From positions 434,001-498,000 of the forward strand of contig CAVOYT010000009.1 of assembly GCA_963700745.1 (NCBI GenBank): a DNA stretch of 64,000 nt, read 5' to 3'. The position numbers and the translations under genes were made by a program. This DNA is from UBA10649 sp963700745. Its GTDB lineage: Bacteria; Actinomycetota; Actinomycetes; S36-B12. The notes beneath the pieces are model-generated. The model did no database searches. It had not been told where the DNA came from and saw only the letters and a list, made by a program, of their open reading frames with translations. Positions within the stretch are counted from its first letter, which is position 1, and each line of letters opens with the position of its first letter. Below, piece by piece: positions 52,218 through 61,324 of this stretch.

Positions 52218-52289
52218 CCTCCGTCGAACGTGCACTTGTTGGGGTCACGAGAGCTGTCGGGACCCCAACAAGTGCACGCTCAACGAGGG
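52218..52289. repeat. Dispersed palindrome family B, copy 2
   Basis: Arms at 52218-52246 and 52261-52289 match at 25 of 29 positions around a 14-bp centre. The inner stem GTGCACTTGTTGGGGTC is perfect. The left arm shares CGTCGAACGTGCA and TTGTTGG with copy 1 at 45 kb. It lies between the lipoprotein gene and the convergent cbs gene. Confidence 0.78.
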
Positions 52290-52313
52290 AGGCGGGCGGT
52301 GACGGCGGTGCGG

Positions 52314-53691
<1,378 letters not shown>

Positions 53692-53697
53692 CCCGCG

Positions 53698-53715
53698 ACA
53701 CTATCGCCGTAGGCT
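53698..53715. promoter_or_regulatory. Closely spaced divergent -10 boxes, cbs and MBL hydrolase
   Basis: On the minus strand TAGTGT (53703-53698) lies 6 bp before the cbs ATG at 53691. On the plus strand TAGGCT (53710-53715) lies 6 bp before the ATG at 53722. The boxes are 6 bp apart, so two polymerases could not bind at once. Both mRNAs would be leaderless. Confidence 0.5.
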
Positions 53716-53721
53716 GCCGGT

Positions 53722-54429
53722 ATGGCAGCGCCGGTCGTCATGCTCGCGCCAGCGGTGTACCGGATCCCGACCCTGGGCGACTTCATCAACTCGTTCGCCT
53801 TCCTGGACGACGACGGCCAGGTGACCTTGGTGGACTGCGGGCTCAAGCGGGCGCCGCGCCGGATCGTCGACGCACTCGCCGGCATCGGCAAGCGTCCGTC
53901 CGACGTCACGAGGATCATCCTCACCCACGCTCACGGCGACCACGCGGGCGGAGCAAGAGAGGTCCTGTCGGCGTCGTCCGCCTCGGGTGTCGACGTGCAC
54001 ATCGACGACGTGCCCTTCATCCGGGCTGGTCACAACGCCCCCGGTGCCCCCACCACGGTCGGCCGGATGCTCAGTCGGGGCCCAATGGCCAGTTTCGACA
54101 CGGTGCCCGTCGTCACGGAGCTGGTCGACGGACAGGTCCTGGACGTCGCGGGGGGCATTCGCGTCCTGCACACGCCAGGACATACCCCCGGCCATGTCTC
54201 ACTCCTGCACGAGAGCTCCGGCGTCCTGATCACGGGGGACGCGATCTTCAACATGGCTGCCCGCATGAGCTGGCCGATCGCGGCGGTCTGCACGTCCGCA
54301 CGCCAGAACCACCAGTCCGCCCACGTGCTCGGGGAGGTCGAGTACGACGTGGCCGCCTTCACCCACGGTCCGGAGATCCGCGACAACGCGCGGGAGACCG
54401 TCCGCGGCTTCCTGAGCCGGAAGCGCTGA
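53722..54429 (+). CDS. MBL fold metallo-hydrolase
   Basis: A 235-aa metallo-beta-lactamase-fold enzyme. The metal motif is ILTHAHGDHAGG (HxHxDH). Further ligands are in VLHTPGHTPGHVSLLH, the Asp in LITGDAIFNM and the final His in AAFTHGPEI. It is cytosolic and resembles glyoxalase II-like or lactonase-like hydrolases; the substrate is not known. Its place opposite cbs hints at thiol-linked metabolism, which is only inference. Confidence 0.88.
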   Translation: MAAPVVMLAPAVYRIPTLGDFINSFAFLDDDGQVTLVDCGLKRAPRRIVDALAGIGKRPSDVTRIILTHAHGDHAGGAREVLSASSASGVDVHIDDVPFIRAGHNAPGAPTTVGRMLSRGPMASFDTVPVVTELVDGQVLDVAGGIRVLHTPGHTPGHVSLLHESSGVLITGDAIFNMAARMSWPIAAVCTSARQNHQSAHVLGEVEYDVAAFTHGPEIRDNARETVRGFLSRKR

Positions 54430-54437
54430 GCAGCTCC

Positions 54438-54749
54438 GTGGCCGATCTGCATGAGGTGGAACGAGAACTGGGGCGGATCGTCGATCGCCTGAACTCCATG
54501 CCGCTGACCAGGGTCGCCGCCTCGGCGGACGCCGTGCATGACACCGCGGAGTTTCTGGTGGCCCAGACCCGGCTGCTCTCCGACTCGATCCCACCGGATG
54601 CCGCTCTCCCCCGACTGGCTCCCCAGGGGCTGGGGGCGATGATCGGCGTTCTCGGCCGCGACTACGTGGAAGCAGCGAGGGCGTCCAGCGAGCCGGACCT
54701 GGATCCGGTGCTGAACGCCCTCGTCGAGTTGAGGCGTGCGCTGCCCTAG
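54438..54749 (+). CDS. Small helical protein, function unknown
   Basis: A 103-aa protein starting with GTG 54438, 8 bp after the MBL gene. It is mostly helical (LHEVERELGRIVDRLNSMPLTRVAASADAVHDTAEFLVAQTRLLSDSI), has no transmembrane segment and no motif I recognise. The codon pattern is normal for the window and the stop shares a CTAG with the convergent Bax-inhibitor gene, which supports a real gene. Confidence 0.55.
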   Translation: MADLHEVERELGRIVDRLNSMPLTRVAASADAVHDTAEFLVAQTRLLSDSIPPDAALPRLAPQGLGAMIGVLGRDYVEAARASSEPDLDPVLNALVELRRALP

Positions 54750-55576
54750 TTGCGCGAGAGGATCGCGAACAGGCGCAGGAACTCCAGGTACAGCCAGATC
54801 AGCGTGACCAGCAGGCCGAACGCCATGCGCCACGACTCGCGCTCCGGAGCGCCGAGCTTGATGCCCTGACTGATCGCCTCGAAGTCCAGGAACAGGAAGA
54901 AGGCCGCGATCAGGACGCCGAGGACGGCGACGATCGGCCCGAAGCCGGTGCCGTAGATTCCCCAGCCATCGCCTCCGCCGAACATCGCCCAGATGAGCGA
55001 CCCGAGACCGAGCACCAGGTACGAGACGGCGGCGACGATGAGGATGCCGACGAACTTCTTGGTGACCTTCACGACGCCGGTGACGTACAGGGTCAAGGTG
55101 ACGCCGAAGGTGACCATCGTGGCGACGACGGCCTGAAGGACGATGTCGTTCCAACCGTTGCCCGCGGCGTAAGCGGCGTACCAGTTGCTGATGCCGCCGA
55201 GCATGACGCCCTGGAATACGGCGTACAGCAGGATCAGCGGCGGCGACGGGACCTTCTTGAGCGCGTTGACGAAGCCGAGGGCGAGGCCACCGATCAGGCC
55301 GACGAAGAGCAGCCACGGCATCGTTTCGATGAGGTTCCAGCCGGCAACCGCGAAGACCACGGTGATGGCGAACACGGCGAACGTCTTGATGATGACGTCG
55401 TTGATCGTCAGCCGGGCACCGCTGCCCGCGGTGATCTGCTGGAAGGCGGCGTTCGTGTCGGCCGCACCGGCGCCGCCGGTGGCGGCCTGGGTGTACGCCG
55501 AGACGCCCTCGTCATAGGCGAAACCGGACTTATCGGTCTTCTCGTACCGAGTCAGGACTGGGTTGTTTGACTGCAT
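54746..55576 (-). CDS. Bax inhibitor-1/YccA family membrane protein
   Basis: A 276-aa protein with a soluble N-terminus (about 60 residues) and seven transmembrane helices. The family blocks are VFAVAGWNLIETMPWLLFVGLIGGLALGFVNALKKVPSPPLILLYAVFQGVMLGGISNWY, the YVTGVVKVTKKFVGILIVAAVSYLVLGLGSLI region, and an Asp-rich final loop (FLFLDFEAISQGIKLGAPERESWRMAFGLLVTLIWLYLEFLRLFAILS). Relatives form pH-sensitive calcium-leak channels. TAACGT lies 6 bp before the ATG. The end meets the small helical protein gene in a shared CTAG. Confidence 0.9.
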   Translation of the reverse strand: MQSNNPVLTRYEKTDKSGFAYDEGVSAYTQAATGGAGAADTNAAFQQITAGSGARLTINDVIIKTFAVFAITVVFAVAGWNLIETMPWLLFVGLIGGLALGFVNALKKVPSPPLILLYAVFQGVMLGGISNWYAAYAAGNGWNDIVLQAVVATMVTFGVTLTLYVTGVVKVTKKFVGILIVAAVSYLVLGLGSLIWAMFGGGDGWGIYGTGFGPIVAVLGVLIAAFFLFLDFEAISQGIKLGAPERESWRMAFGLLVTLIWLYLEFLRLFAILSRN

Positions 55577-55637
55577 GGATCCACGTTAACTGACGCAGCC
55601 CATTTCGCCAATCAGGACCCCCTCACGACCGGGAAAG

Positions 55638-55711
55638 TGCCCCCAGAGGGGATCGAACCCTCACTGTGCCGGGTTTAAGCCGGGTGTCTCTGCCAGTTGG
55701 ACTACAGGGGC
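55638..55711 (-). tRNA. tRNA with UAA anticodon, class-I form (74 nt)
   Basis: A cloverleaf can be drawn from 55711 (G1) to 55638 (A73). The acceptor is 7 bp, with two G-U pairs at its base, and the D-loop has GG. The anticodon stem has four good pairs plus an outer C-C mismatch, around the loop CTTAAAC. The variable region is 5 nt, and the T-arm is GAGGG-TTCGATC-CCCTC. The anticodon at positions 34-36 is UAA, which reads UUA (Leu). A normal tRNA-Leu has a long variable arm and about 85 nt, which this lacks. CCA is not encoded. It may be an odd Leu tRNA, a tRNA charged with something else, or a degenerate copy. Confidence 0.7.
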
Positions 55712-55738
55712 GTGGCCCCACGATACGACCCGCCCTCA

Positions 55739-55804
55739 CCGATGCGTCGTCACTCGTGGCGGGTTCGGAGGGCCTGGAGGTCGCCACGAGTGACGACGCA
55801 TCGG
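55739..55804. repeat. Dispersed palindrome family A, copy 2
   Basis: Two 23-bp arms (55739-55761 and 55782-55804) are perfectly complementary around a 20-bp centre. The arm shares 21 of 22 bases, core CGTCACTCGTGGCG, with copy 1 at 30367-30430; the centres differ. It lies between the tRNA gene and the end of the family-5 UDG gene. Confidence 0.85.
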
Positions 55805-55805
55805 G

Positions 55806-56510
55806 CTAGGGCAAGCCGGCCGCCGCCTTGGCCCGCCCCAGCACGTCGTCCAGCATGTCCTCGGTGAGCCGGCCGGTGAAGGTGTTCTGCTGGCTGGGGT
55901 GGTACGAGGCCAGCAGGGTCACCTGGCGACCCGAAGGCGAACGGGCCGAGGCGCTCGCCCCGTGCCCGAAGGGCACTCGCTCCGCCTCCCACCCGGACTC
56001 ACGCAGGGCGGCAAGGGTGGCGGTCCAGGCGATGCCGCCGAGCGCCAGGACCACCCGCACCGACGGCTCGACGAGGCTCAGTTCCTCCACGAGCCACGCG
56101 GCGCACTCATGGCGCTCCTGCGTCGTCGGCTTGTTGTCCGGCGGGGCGCAGTGAACGGCGGCGGTGATCCGCACGTGGTCGAGCCGCTGCCCATCGTCGC
56201 GGCTGGTCGACGTCCCGATGGCGGCCAGCCCCACGCGGTGCAGTGCGCCGTACAGCCAGTCGCCGCTGCGGTCCCCGGTGAACATGCGGCCCGTGCGGTT
56301 GGCGCCGTGGGCGCCCGGAGCCAGGCCGACAATCCAGATCAATGGCTCCGCCGAGCCGAAACCCGGGACCGGACGTCCCCAGTACTCCTCGTCAGCGAAG
56401 GCCGCCCGCTTCGTGACCGCGACCTGCTCGCGCCACTCGACCAGTCGAGGGCATCGGCGACACTCGCAGATGGCGGCGTCGAGGGCAGCGAGGTCAGTCG
56501 GCGCAGGCAC
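55806..56510 (-). CDS. Uracil-DNA glycosylase, family 5 (UdgB-like)
   Basis: A 234-aa iron-sulfur UDG. Cluster-ligand Cys are in AICECRRCPRLVEW, with a further Cys in AAVHCAPPDNKPT. The active site has WIVGLAPGAHGANRTGRMFTGDRSGDWLY (GLAPG) and the C-terminal LASYHPSQQNTFTGRLT. EYWGRPVPGFG is typical of the UdgB group, compare M. tuberculosis Rv1259. It removes uracil and deaminated purines and complements ung at 22 kb. GTG 56510 starts the conserved part and overlaps the preceding hydrolase gene by 17 bp. Confidence 0.9.
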   Translation of the reverse strand: MPAPTDLAALDAAICECRRCPRLVEWREQVAVTKRAAFADEEYWGRPVPGFGSAEPLIWIVGLAPGAHGANRTGRMFTGDRSGDWLYGALHRVGLAAIGTSTSRDDGQRLDHVRITAAVHCAPPDNKPTTQERHECAAWLVEELSLVEPSVRVVLALGGIAWTATLAALRESGWEAERVPFGHGASASARSPSGRQVTLLASYHPSQQNTFTGRLTEDMLDDVLGRAKAAAGLP

Positions 56511-57177
56511 GGATGAAGTCGATGGTCCGGCGCCAGGCCAGCCGTGCGTGGTCGTCCTGGTAGACCTCTGGCCGAGCGTCGTTGAAGAACGCGTGCACGC
56601 TGCCGGGGTACTCGAAGAGTTCGGCATGTGCCGCCGCTGGCCCGGATCGCCGACGCGTACTCGGCAATCGCCGGCCCGTTGCCGGGCTCATCGGACTCCG
56701 CCTTGTGCACCATCGCCGACTTCCCGGCGTAGCGGCTCCAGTCGGGCGAGTACTGCGGCCATGGCATCGCCGGGTAGAAGGCCGTCGCGCAGCGGATCAC
56801 GTCCGACACCGTCGGCGCGAGCAGGGCGAGGCCCCCGCCCATGCAGAAGCCGATCACGCTGACGGCATCCCCCTCGACCTCGGGCCGGGCGAGCAGGTCA
56901 TCCGCCGCCGCTGCGAAGTCGTGGGCGACCTGCGCGATGTCAAGGCCCAGCATCAGCTTCTGCGCCTCGTCCGGCTCGGTCGTCTCGGCCCCGCGGTAGT
57001 GGTCCACCGCCAGTGCGACGAATCCCTCGGCCGCGAGCCGCTGGTCACGTCCACGACGTGCGGGACAGTCCCCACCACTCCTGGACCACGATCACCCCGG
57101 GGCCAGAGCCGGATCGAGGGGATGGAGATGACTCCGGGGACGTCGGCACCGTCAATGCTGATGGTCGTATTTCGCAT
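56494..57177 (-). CDS. Dienelactone hydrolase family protein, several frameshifts
   Basis: About 225 aa when joined. It begins MRNTTISIDGADVPGVISIPS. Then, in other frames, come VIVVQEWWGL, DQRLAAEGFVALAVDHYRGAETTEPDEAQKLMLGLD, and VSVIGFCMGGGLALLAPTVSDVIRCATAFYP with the nucleophilic Cys in GFCMGG, typical of dienelactone hydrolase. The C-terminus is AAHAELFEYPGSVHAFFNDARPEVYQDDHARLAWRRTIDFI with the catalytic His. Breaks fall near 57118, 57098, 57060 and 56635. It hydrolyses lactones or esters; the substrate is unknown. The density of breaks points to sequencing error, though decay cannot be excluded. Confidence 0.75.
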
Positions 57178-57244
57178 GGGCACAGTCTGGCGCAGGACTC
57201 CCTGCCGCACAGCCCGTTGGCGGCGTCCGCGGCGCGTTGGTCGG

Positions 57245-57840
57245 TCAGCCGTCGACCGCGCCCGTCACGAGGCCGCGAGCGAAATGCCTCTGGAGGAGGA
57301 AGAACACGGCGACGGGGACGATGATCGCGACGAAGGCACCCGCGGTCAGCAAGTGCTCATTCTGCCCGAAACTGCCGGACAGCCTGGCCAGGTACGGGGT
57401 GACCGGGGCAACGTCGGAGGTGCCGCCGGCGAAAGTCAGGGCCACGATGTAGTCGTTCCACACCCACAGGAACTGGAAGATGGCGAATGCCGCGATGGCC
57501 GGCAGAGCCAACGGCAGGACCATCCGCCGGAAGATCACGTAGTGACTGGCCCCGTCGATCCGCGCTGCATCCATGATCTCCCGCGGCAGCCGGGCGATGA
57601 AGTTGTGCATCAGGAAGATGGCAAGGGGCAGAGCGACCGCCGAGTGCACCAGCCAGAGCGGCACGAACGTCCCCATCATCAGCGACCGACCCGTTTCCGG
57701 GTTGTCGAGATTGGGGAACAGCGATATGGGGCGAGCCAGCCGTTGTCAACATCGTCAAGAGAGGCAGCAGGGCCATCTGGATTGGCAGCACCTGCAGGGC
57801 CACGAGGCCGACGAAGAGCGCGCTCGCGCCCCGAAACCAC
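57245..57840 (-). pseudogene. 5'-truncated sugar ABC permease (MalG-like) fused to the end of the GH1 gene
   Basis: The C-terminal two thirds of a carbohydrate permease: ALFVGLVALQVLPIQMALLPLLTML, then (after a break near 57735) SLFPNLDNPETGRSLMMGTFVPLWLVHSAVALPLAIFLMHNF, the EAA-type loop PREIMDAARIDGASHYVIFRRMVLPLALPAIAAFAIFQFLWVWNDYIVALTFAGG, and the typical last helix. It is a paralogue of the permease at 59.2-60.2 kb. The first roughly 130 residues are absent; the sequence runs straight in from the GH1 C-terminus. Either an old deletion joined two operons or the assembly is wrong here. Confidence 0.65.
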
Positions 57841-59197
57841 GTGCTACCGGCGACTGGCCAGAACCGTCGCGGTACCAGTGCGCTGTCCTTAGGCGTCCGT
57901 TCTCCGGTCCCTGGATCGACGTGGACGAGCCCGAACTTCATCGTCCACCCTGACGCCCACTCGAGGTTGTCCATGAGGCTCTCAGGCGTAGTAGCCGCGG
58001 ACGTCGAACCCACTGTCGCAGGCCCGGGTGAGAGCACGCAGGTGATCGTCGAGGTACTCGATGCGCGCCGGGTCATGGACGCCCTCGGCATCGATCACCT
58101 CCGCCACCGCCGCGCCGTTCTCGCAGATCCACAGCGGCACGCCGGGCAGATGATCGGTCGCCTTCCGCAACGCCAGTTCGAGACCCTCGGGCAGGATCTC
58201 CCAGCCCATGTCCGTGAAGGGCGGGTGCGGGTCGAAGCGCAACGGCGGGCAGGCGGGGATCGCGGCGGTGTCCTGCCCGACCGCCTCGGTGGTGATGGTG
58301 TCCGGCTCCGCGACGCGCATCACCGAGTAGTAGTTCTCTCCTAGCCAGTCGATCGGCTCGGACAGGATCGAGTTGTCCTCCTCGCGCACGAAAGCCCAGT
58401 CCGTGACGCTCGAGCAGGATTCCAACAGGTCGGCAGGGATCCCGTTCCCGGCCAACAGGTCGAGGAAGAGGCGGTTCTGGGTGCCGTCGACGTGTCGCGT
58501 CGCGGCGTCCATCGAGGGCGACTCGCTGATCACGGGGATCAGGTTGAGGACGATCCCCAGGTTGTGCGCCCTCAGCGCACGCAGTCGCTGCACGGCGAGC
58601 CCGTGCCCCAGGATCAGGTGATAGGCCGCGGCCAGCGACGCGCCGGGTTCCTTGCGGCCGGGGGCGAAGTAGCCGTCGCAGTATCCGAGGAAGGCTGAGC
58701 ACCAGGGCTCGTTCAGCGTGGCCCAGCGATCGACTCGGTCGGCGTAGCGCTCCCCCATCACCTGTGCAAAGTCGGCGAACCGGTAGGCCGTCTCACGGTT
58801 CGGCCAGCCGCCGGCCTCCTCGAGCGGGCTGGGCAGGTCCCAGTGGAACAGGGTCGCGACGGGCCTGATCCCCCGCGCGAGCAAGCCGTCGATCAGCCGG
58901 TCGTAGAAGTCGAGCCCAACGTCAGACAGCGCACCGACACCGGTGGGCATGACGCGTGCCGAGCTGATCGAGAAGCGATAGGCATCGACGCCCAACCATG
59001 AGAGGCGGTCGAGATCCTCATCCAGACGATGCACATGGTCGCAGGCAAACTCGCCCGTGACGCCGCCGACGATGGCGCCGGGGATCTCGGCGAAGTCGTC
59101 CCAGTTGCAGCGCCCGCGGCCAGCGGACGTCGCCCTCGATCTGCCATGCCGAGGTGGCCACGCCAAGCTCGAAGCCGGGCGGGAACGTGAGATCCAT
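57841..59197 (-). CDS. Glycoside hydrolase family 1 beta-glucosidase, frameshifted, 3' end disturbed
   Basis: About 450 aa. It begins MDLTFPPGFELGVATSAWQIEGDVR and, after one extra base near 59128, continues GRCNWDDFAEIPGA. The acid/base Glu is in WATLNEPWCSAFLGY and the nucleophile Glu in VPLWICENGAAV. An inserted A near 57978 interrupts GYYAWSLMDNLEWASGW; the tail GLVHVDPGTGERTPKDSAL is normal for GH1. About ten residues later the frame enters the truncated permease, so the exact stop is unclear. The enzyme splits beta-glucosides in the cytosol after import by the linked ABC transporter. It starts 7 bp after the permease stop. Confidence 0.85.
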
Positions 59198-59203
59198 GCA
59201 GGG

Positions 59204-60187
59204 CTATCCCTTGACCGAACCTGCCAGGAGACCTCGCACGAAGAACCGCTGGAGCGAAGAAGAACACGATCAAGGGCACGATGATCGCGACAAAGGCTCC
59301 TGCCGTGATCAAGTGGAGTTGGGCCCCGTAGGAGCCCTTGATATTCGCCAGATACGCCGTGATCGGCGCTACGTCTGCGTGCCTCCCGCGAACGTCAAGG
59401 CGACCAGCAGGTCGTTCCACACCCACAGGAACTGGAAGATCGCGAAGGAGGCGATCGCCGGAACAGTGAGCGGCAGGACGAGCTTGCGGAAGATCAGGAA
59501 GTGGCTGGCACCATCCACGCGGGCTGCCTCGAAGAGCTCACGCGGCAACTGGTTGATGAAGTTGTGCAGCAGGAAGATCGCCAGCGGCAGCGCGAACATC
59601 GTGTGCGCGATCCAGAGTGGAATGTAGGTGCCGAAGAAGATGGATTCGTCGGTATCTGGCTTGTTCAGGTCGGGGAAGATCGGGATCGGGCCGAGGCTCC
59701 ATCCCTTGTTGAACATCGTCAGCAGCGGCAGCAGGGACATCTGCAGCGGGATGACCTGCAGCGCGAAGATGGTGAAGAAGACGAACGTCGATCCGCTGAA
59801 CGGAATCCATGCAATGGCATAGGCCGCCATGCAGGCGATGACGAGCGGGAAGATCGCCGCCGGGATGGCGATCGCGAAGGAGTTGAAGAAGTACGGCGCG
59901 ATGCCGTTCGGGATGACCGACCCGCCGGTGATGACCTGGCTGTAGTTGTCCAGGGTCATCGTGGGGTCGGTGAAGATCGTCCACCAGCCCGAGTTCTGCG
60001 CCTGCTCGGACGGACGCAGGGAGGTGACCAGCAGGCCGAAGGTCGGGATGGTCCACAGGATCGTGATGAGGATGACGAGTCCCGTCGCCCACGGGCTGCT
60101 CAGCTTGCGCCGCGCTGCCTCGGGGATGGACTCCTCCGGGCGGCTGGGCTGCGGCATGGGGATGATCTCGTGCGCTTCGACGCTCAT
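59204..60187 (-). CDS. Carbohydrate ABC transporter permease 2 (MalG/CebG-like), frameshifted near its end
   Basis: About 327 aa. It starts MSVEAHEIIPMPQPSRPEESIPEAARRKLSSPWATGLVILITILWTIPTFGLLVTSL and has six transmembrane helices. The EAA motif is LPRELFEAARVDGASHFLIFRKLVLPLTVPAIASFAIFQFLWVWNDLLVAL. Breaks near 59385 (FAGGT/ADVAPITAYLANIKGSYG) and near 59263 lead to the normal end LQRFFVRGLLAGSVKG and a stop at 59204-59206. Its start overlaps the stop of permease 1 as ATGA. It forms the sugar channel with permease 1. Confidence 0.88.
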
Positions 60188-61161
60188 CGGATCGTCCGCT
60201 CCTTCCGCAGCTGAATGACGTTGTAGGCGATCAGGGGGATGACGGCGACGAACAGGACGACGGCGAGGGCGCTGCCGCGGCCGACGTCGAACTGGACGAA
60301 GGCCTGCGCATACATCTCGTTGGCGACGACCTGGGTGCCGAAGTTTCCGTTGGTCATGGTGCGGACGATGTCGAAGATCTTCAGGACCGCGATCATGATC
60401 GTGGTGAACACCACGATCAGGGTGCCTCGGACCATCGGGATGGTCACCCGGCTGAACAGCTTCCAGCCGGTGGCGCCGTCGAGCTCGGCCGCCTCCACGA
60501 CGTCCCCGGGGATGGCCTTGATCGCCGCCGAGAGGACGACCATGGCGAAGCCGACCTGGATCCAGATCATGATGACCATGAGGAAGAAGTTGTTCCATGG
60601 CTGCCAGAGCAGCCAGTTGGGGGGATCCGCCCACCTGACCCACTCCGCGAGCTGGCTGAGCAGGCCGACCTGCTGCCGGACGGGTCGCGGTACTCGTAGA
60701 CCAGGCCCCAGATGATGCCGGCGCCGACGAACGAGATCGCCATCGGCATGAAGATCAGGGACTTCGAGATCGACTCTCGACGCATGCGGTCGAGCAGCAG
60801 CGCGAGCATGAGGCCGATGCCCGTGAGAACAGCGGCGCGATGATGATCCACATCGCCGTGTTGATCAGGACCGTGCGGTTCGACTCGGTCGTGAAGATCC
60901 AGGAGTAGTTGGCAAAGCCGACGAAGTCATTGCCGTTGGCGTTCTGGAAGCTGCCGACGGTGGTCAGGAACGCCGGTGCGATGAGGCCGTAGGCCAGCAG
61001 CACGACGGCGGGCCCGAGGAACACGATCATCGCGGCCGGGAACTGCAGCTTGCCCTTGGCCCTGGCTCCGATGAAGAAGATGATGAGCAGCAGCCCCAGA
61101 AGATGGCCACCGCCGCAAGACCGGTGCCGATCTTGGCCAAGCCGGCGGTGAGCTCCTCCAC
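60184..61161 (-). CDS. Carbohydrate ABC transporter permease 1 (MalF/CebF-like), frameshifted
   Basis: About 325 aa. GTG 61161 follows AAGGAGGA. The sequence reads VEELTAGLAKIGTGLAAVAIFWG, then (after a lost base near 61105) LLLIIFFIGARAKGKLQFPAAMIVFLGPAVVLLAYGLIAPAFLTTVGSFQN. Further breaks fall near 60830 and 60680. The EAA loop is IPGDVVEAAELDGATGWKLFSRVTIPMVRGTLIVVFTTIMIAVLKIFDIVRTMTNG and the end is NVIQLRKERTIR. An early pair of helices precedes the usual permease domain. It works with permease 2 and the binding protein upstream. Confidence 0.85.
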
Positions 61162-61324
61162 CGATCCTCCTTCTACGCTGTCCGCGTGATGCCACGGCCG
61201 AACCGTCTCCACCAAGGTGCGGCGTCGTCGTCAGCCGACATGCCGACGCCGGGGGCTGAAGAGTGTGTCTCACCCTTAGACCCCGGCCCTCAGTCATTCA
61301 CGCGAACTGACCGTGACCTTCAGG

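Noticed and set aside
55638..55711. Calling the tRNA simply bldA-type tRNA-Leu.
   Set aside because: The bldA tRNA is class II with a long variable arm. This gene is 74 nt with a 5-nt variable region, so the identity is left open.
61162..61324. A small gene in the 160-bp gap between permease 1 and the binding protein.
   Set aside because: Only short frames with no ribosome-binding site or conserved content are present. The gap may hold a weak CCGGGG/CCCCGG stem that attenuates downstream expression.
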